Assembly (NCBI GenBank): GCA_945836835.1
Contig: CAMAML010000099.1
Span: 1 to 5,632, forward strand
Origin: an uncultured cyanobacterium
GTDB lineage: Bacteria > Cyanobacteriota > Vampirovibrionia > Gastranaerophilales > Gastranaerophilaceae
Direction: 5' to 3'
DNA: 5,632 nucleotides
The notes beneath the pieces were generated by a model. That model was not told where the DNA came from. It worked only from the letters and a program-made list of their open reading frames with translations, and ran no database searches. Position 1 is the first letter of the stretch, and each line of letters opens with the position of its first letter. Below, piece after piece: positions 5,546 through 5,632 of this stretch. A program made the position numbers and the translations under genes.

Positions 5546-5632
5546 CCCTCTACCAACGGGAGAGGGTAGAATTTCTTAATGAGCCTTTGATAATTTTTTT
5601 TAAAGGCGAATTTAGAAATTCGGGTGAGGGGG
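5546..5632. repeat. Nested palindromic repeat, possibly a MITE-like or extragenic repeat (may continue past window)
   Basis: CCCTCT (5546-5551) pairs with AGAGGG (5561-5566), with an inner CC/GG pair and an AAC loop. GAATTTCT (5569-5576) pairs exactly with AGAAATTC (5614-5621). Inside it, GCCTTT (5583-5588) pairs with AAAGGC (5602-5607) around a T-rich loop. The outer ends are near-inverted copies, CCCTCTACC at 5546 and GGTGAGGGG at the right end. Such layered pairing around CCCTC/GAGGG ends is typical of dispersed palindromic repeats, but copy number cannot be judged from one window. Confidence 0.45.

Larger units (their letters stand above)
5393..5632. other. Non-coding region rich in inverted repeats
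   Basis: No credible gene is seen on either strand in this 240-nt stretch; plus-strand ATG frames end after 3-12 codons with no ribosome site. It contains an 11-bp perfect inverted repeat (5452-5481), an imperfect 10-bp inverted repeat (5501-5511 with 5526-5535), an 8-bp outer pair TTATCGTT (5444-5451) with AACGATAA (5532-5539) that could fold around both, and a nested palindromic element from about 5546 to the window end. Confidence 0.6.

Overview
The window looks like a piece of a low-to-moderate GC, Gram-negative-type bacterial chromosome. Four genes run on the plus strand and fill the first 5 kb. They converge on one small minus-strand gene, and after that comes a non-coding stretch rich in inverted repeats. 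The partial OmpH/Skp-like protein at the left edge implies an outer membrane. The combination of genes (OmpH-like chaperone, pyrimidine-nucleoside phosphorylase, a stand-alone FlhA-type C-terminal domain, and a long divergent GH77 amylomaltase with an Asn/Gln-rich N-terminus) reminds me most of uncultured gut Vampirovibrionia/Melainabacteria (Gastranaerophilales). That placement is an inference from general impression, not something the sequence proves.

Layout: 1-171 is the C-terminal end of an OmpH/Skp-like periplasmic chaperone. 175-1485 is a complete pyrimidine-nucleoside phosphorylase, 3 nt downstream. 1498-2976, after a 12-nt gap holding a strong Shine-Dalgarno, encodes a soluble protein. 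It has a short N-terminal DUF4177-like domain, a coiled coil, and a region matching the cytosolic C-terminal domain of FlhA/SctV (FHIPEP family), but no membrane part. 3020-5050, after a 43-nt gap, encodes a 676-residue 4-alpha-glucanotransferase with all three GH77 catalytic acids. A 9-bp hairpin at 5069-5089 has its T-tract on the minus-strand side and ends the convergent 65-aa gene (5124-5321, minus). That small gene has a recognisable promoter, a stem-loop predicted to sit almost at the mRNA 5' end, and a good ribosome binding site. From about 5400 to the end there is no gene. This stretch holds a perfect 11-bp inverted repeat, a second imperfect one, and the start or whole of a nested palindromic repeat that runs to the window edge.

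The first three genes are packed tightly enough to be co-transcribed, and malQ may belong to the same transcript. Their functions (envelope biogenesis, nucleoside salvage, an export-gate-like protein, and alpha-glucan metabolism) do not form an obvious pathway. The phosphorylase yields (deoxy)ribose-1-phosphate and MalQ reshuffles maltodextrins, so both could feed carbon catabolism, but that link is speculative. The most unusual item is the FlhA_C-like protein: it keeps the substrate/chaperone-docking part of an export gate without the channel part, carries an added N-terminal domain, and has a CxCxxC cluster.
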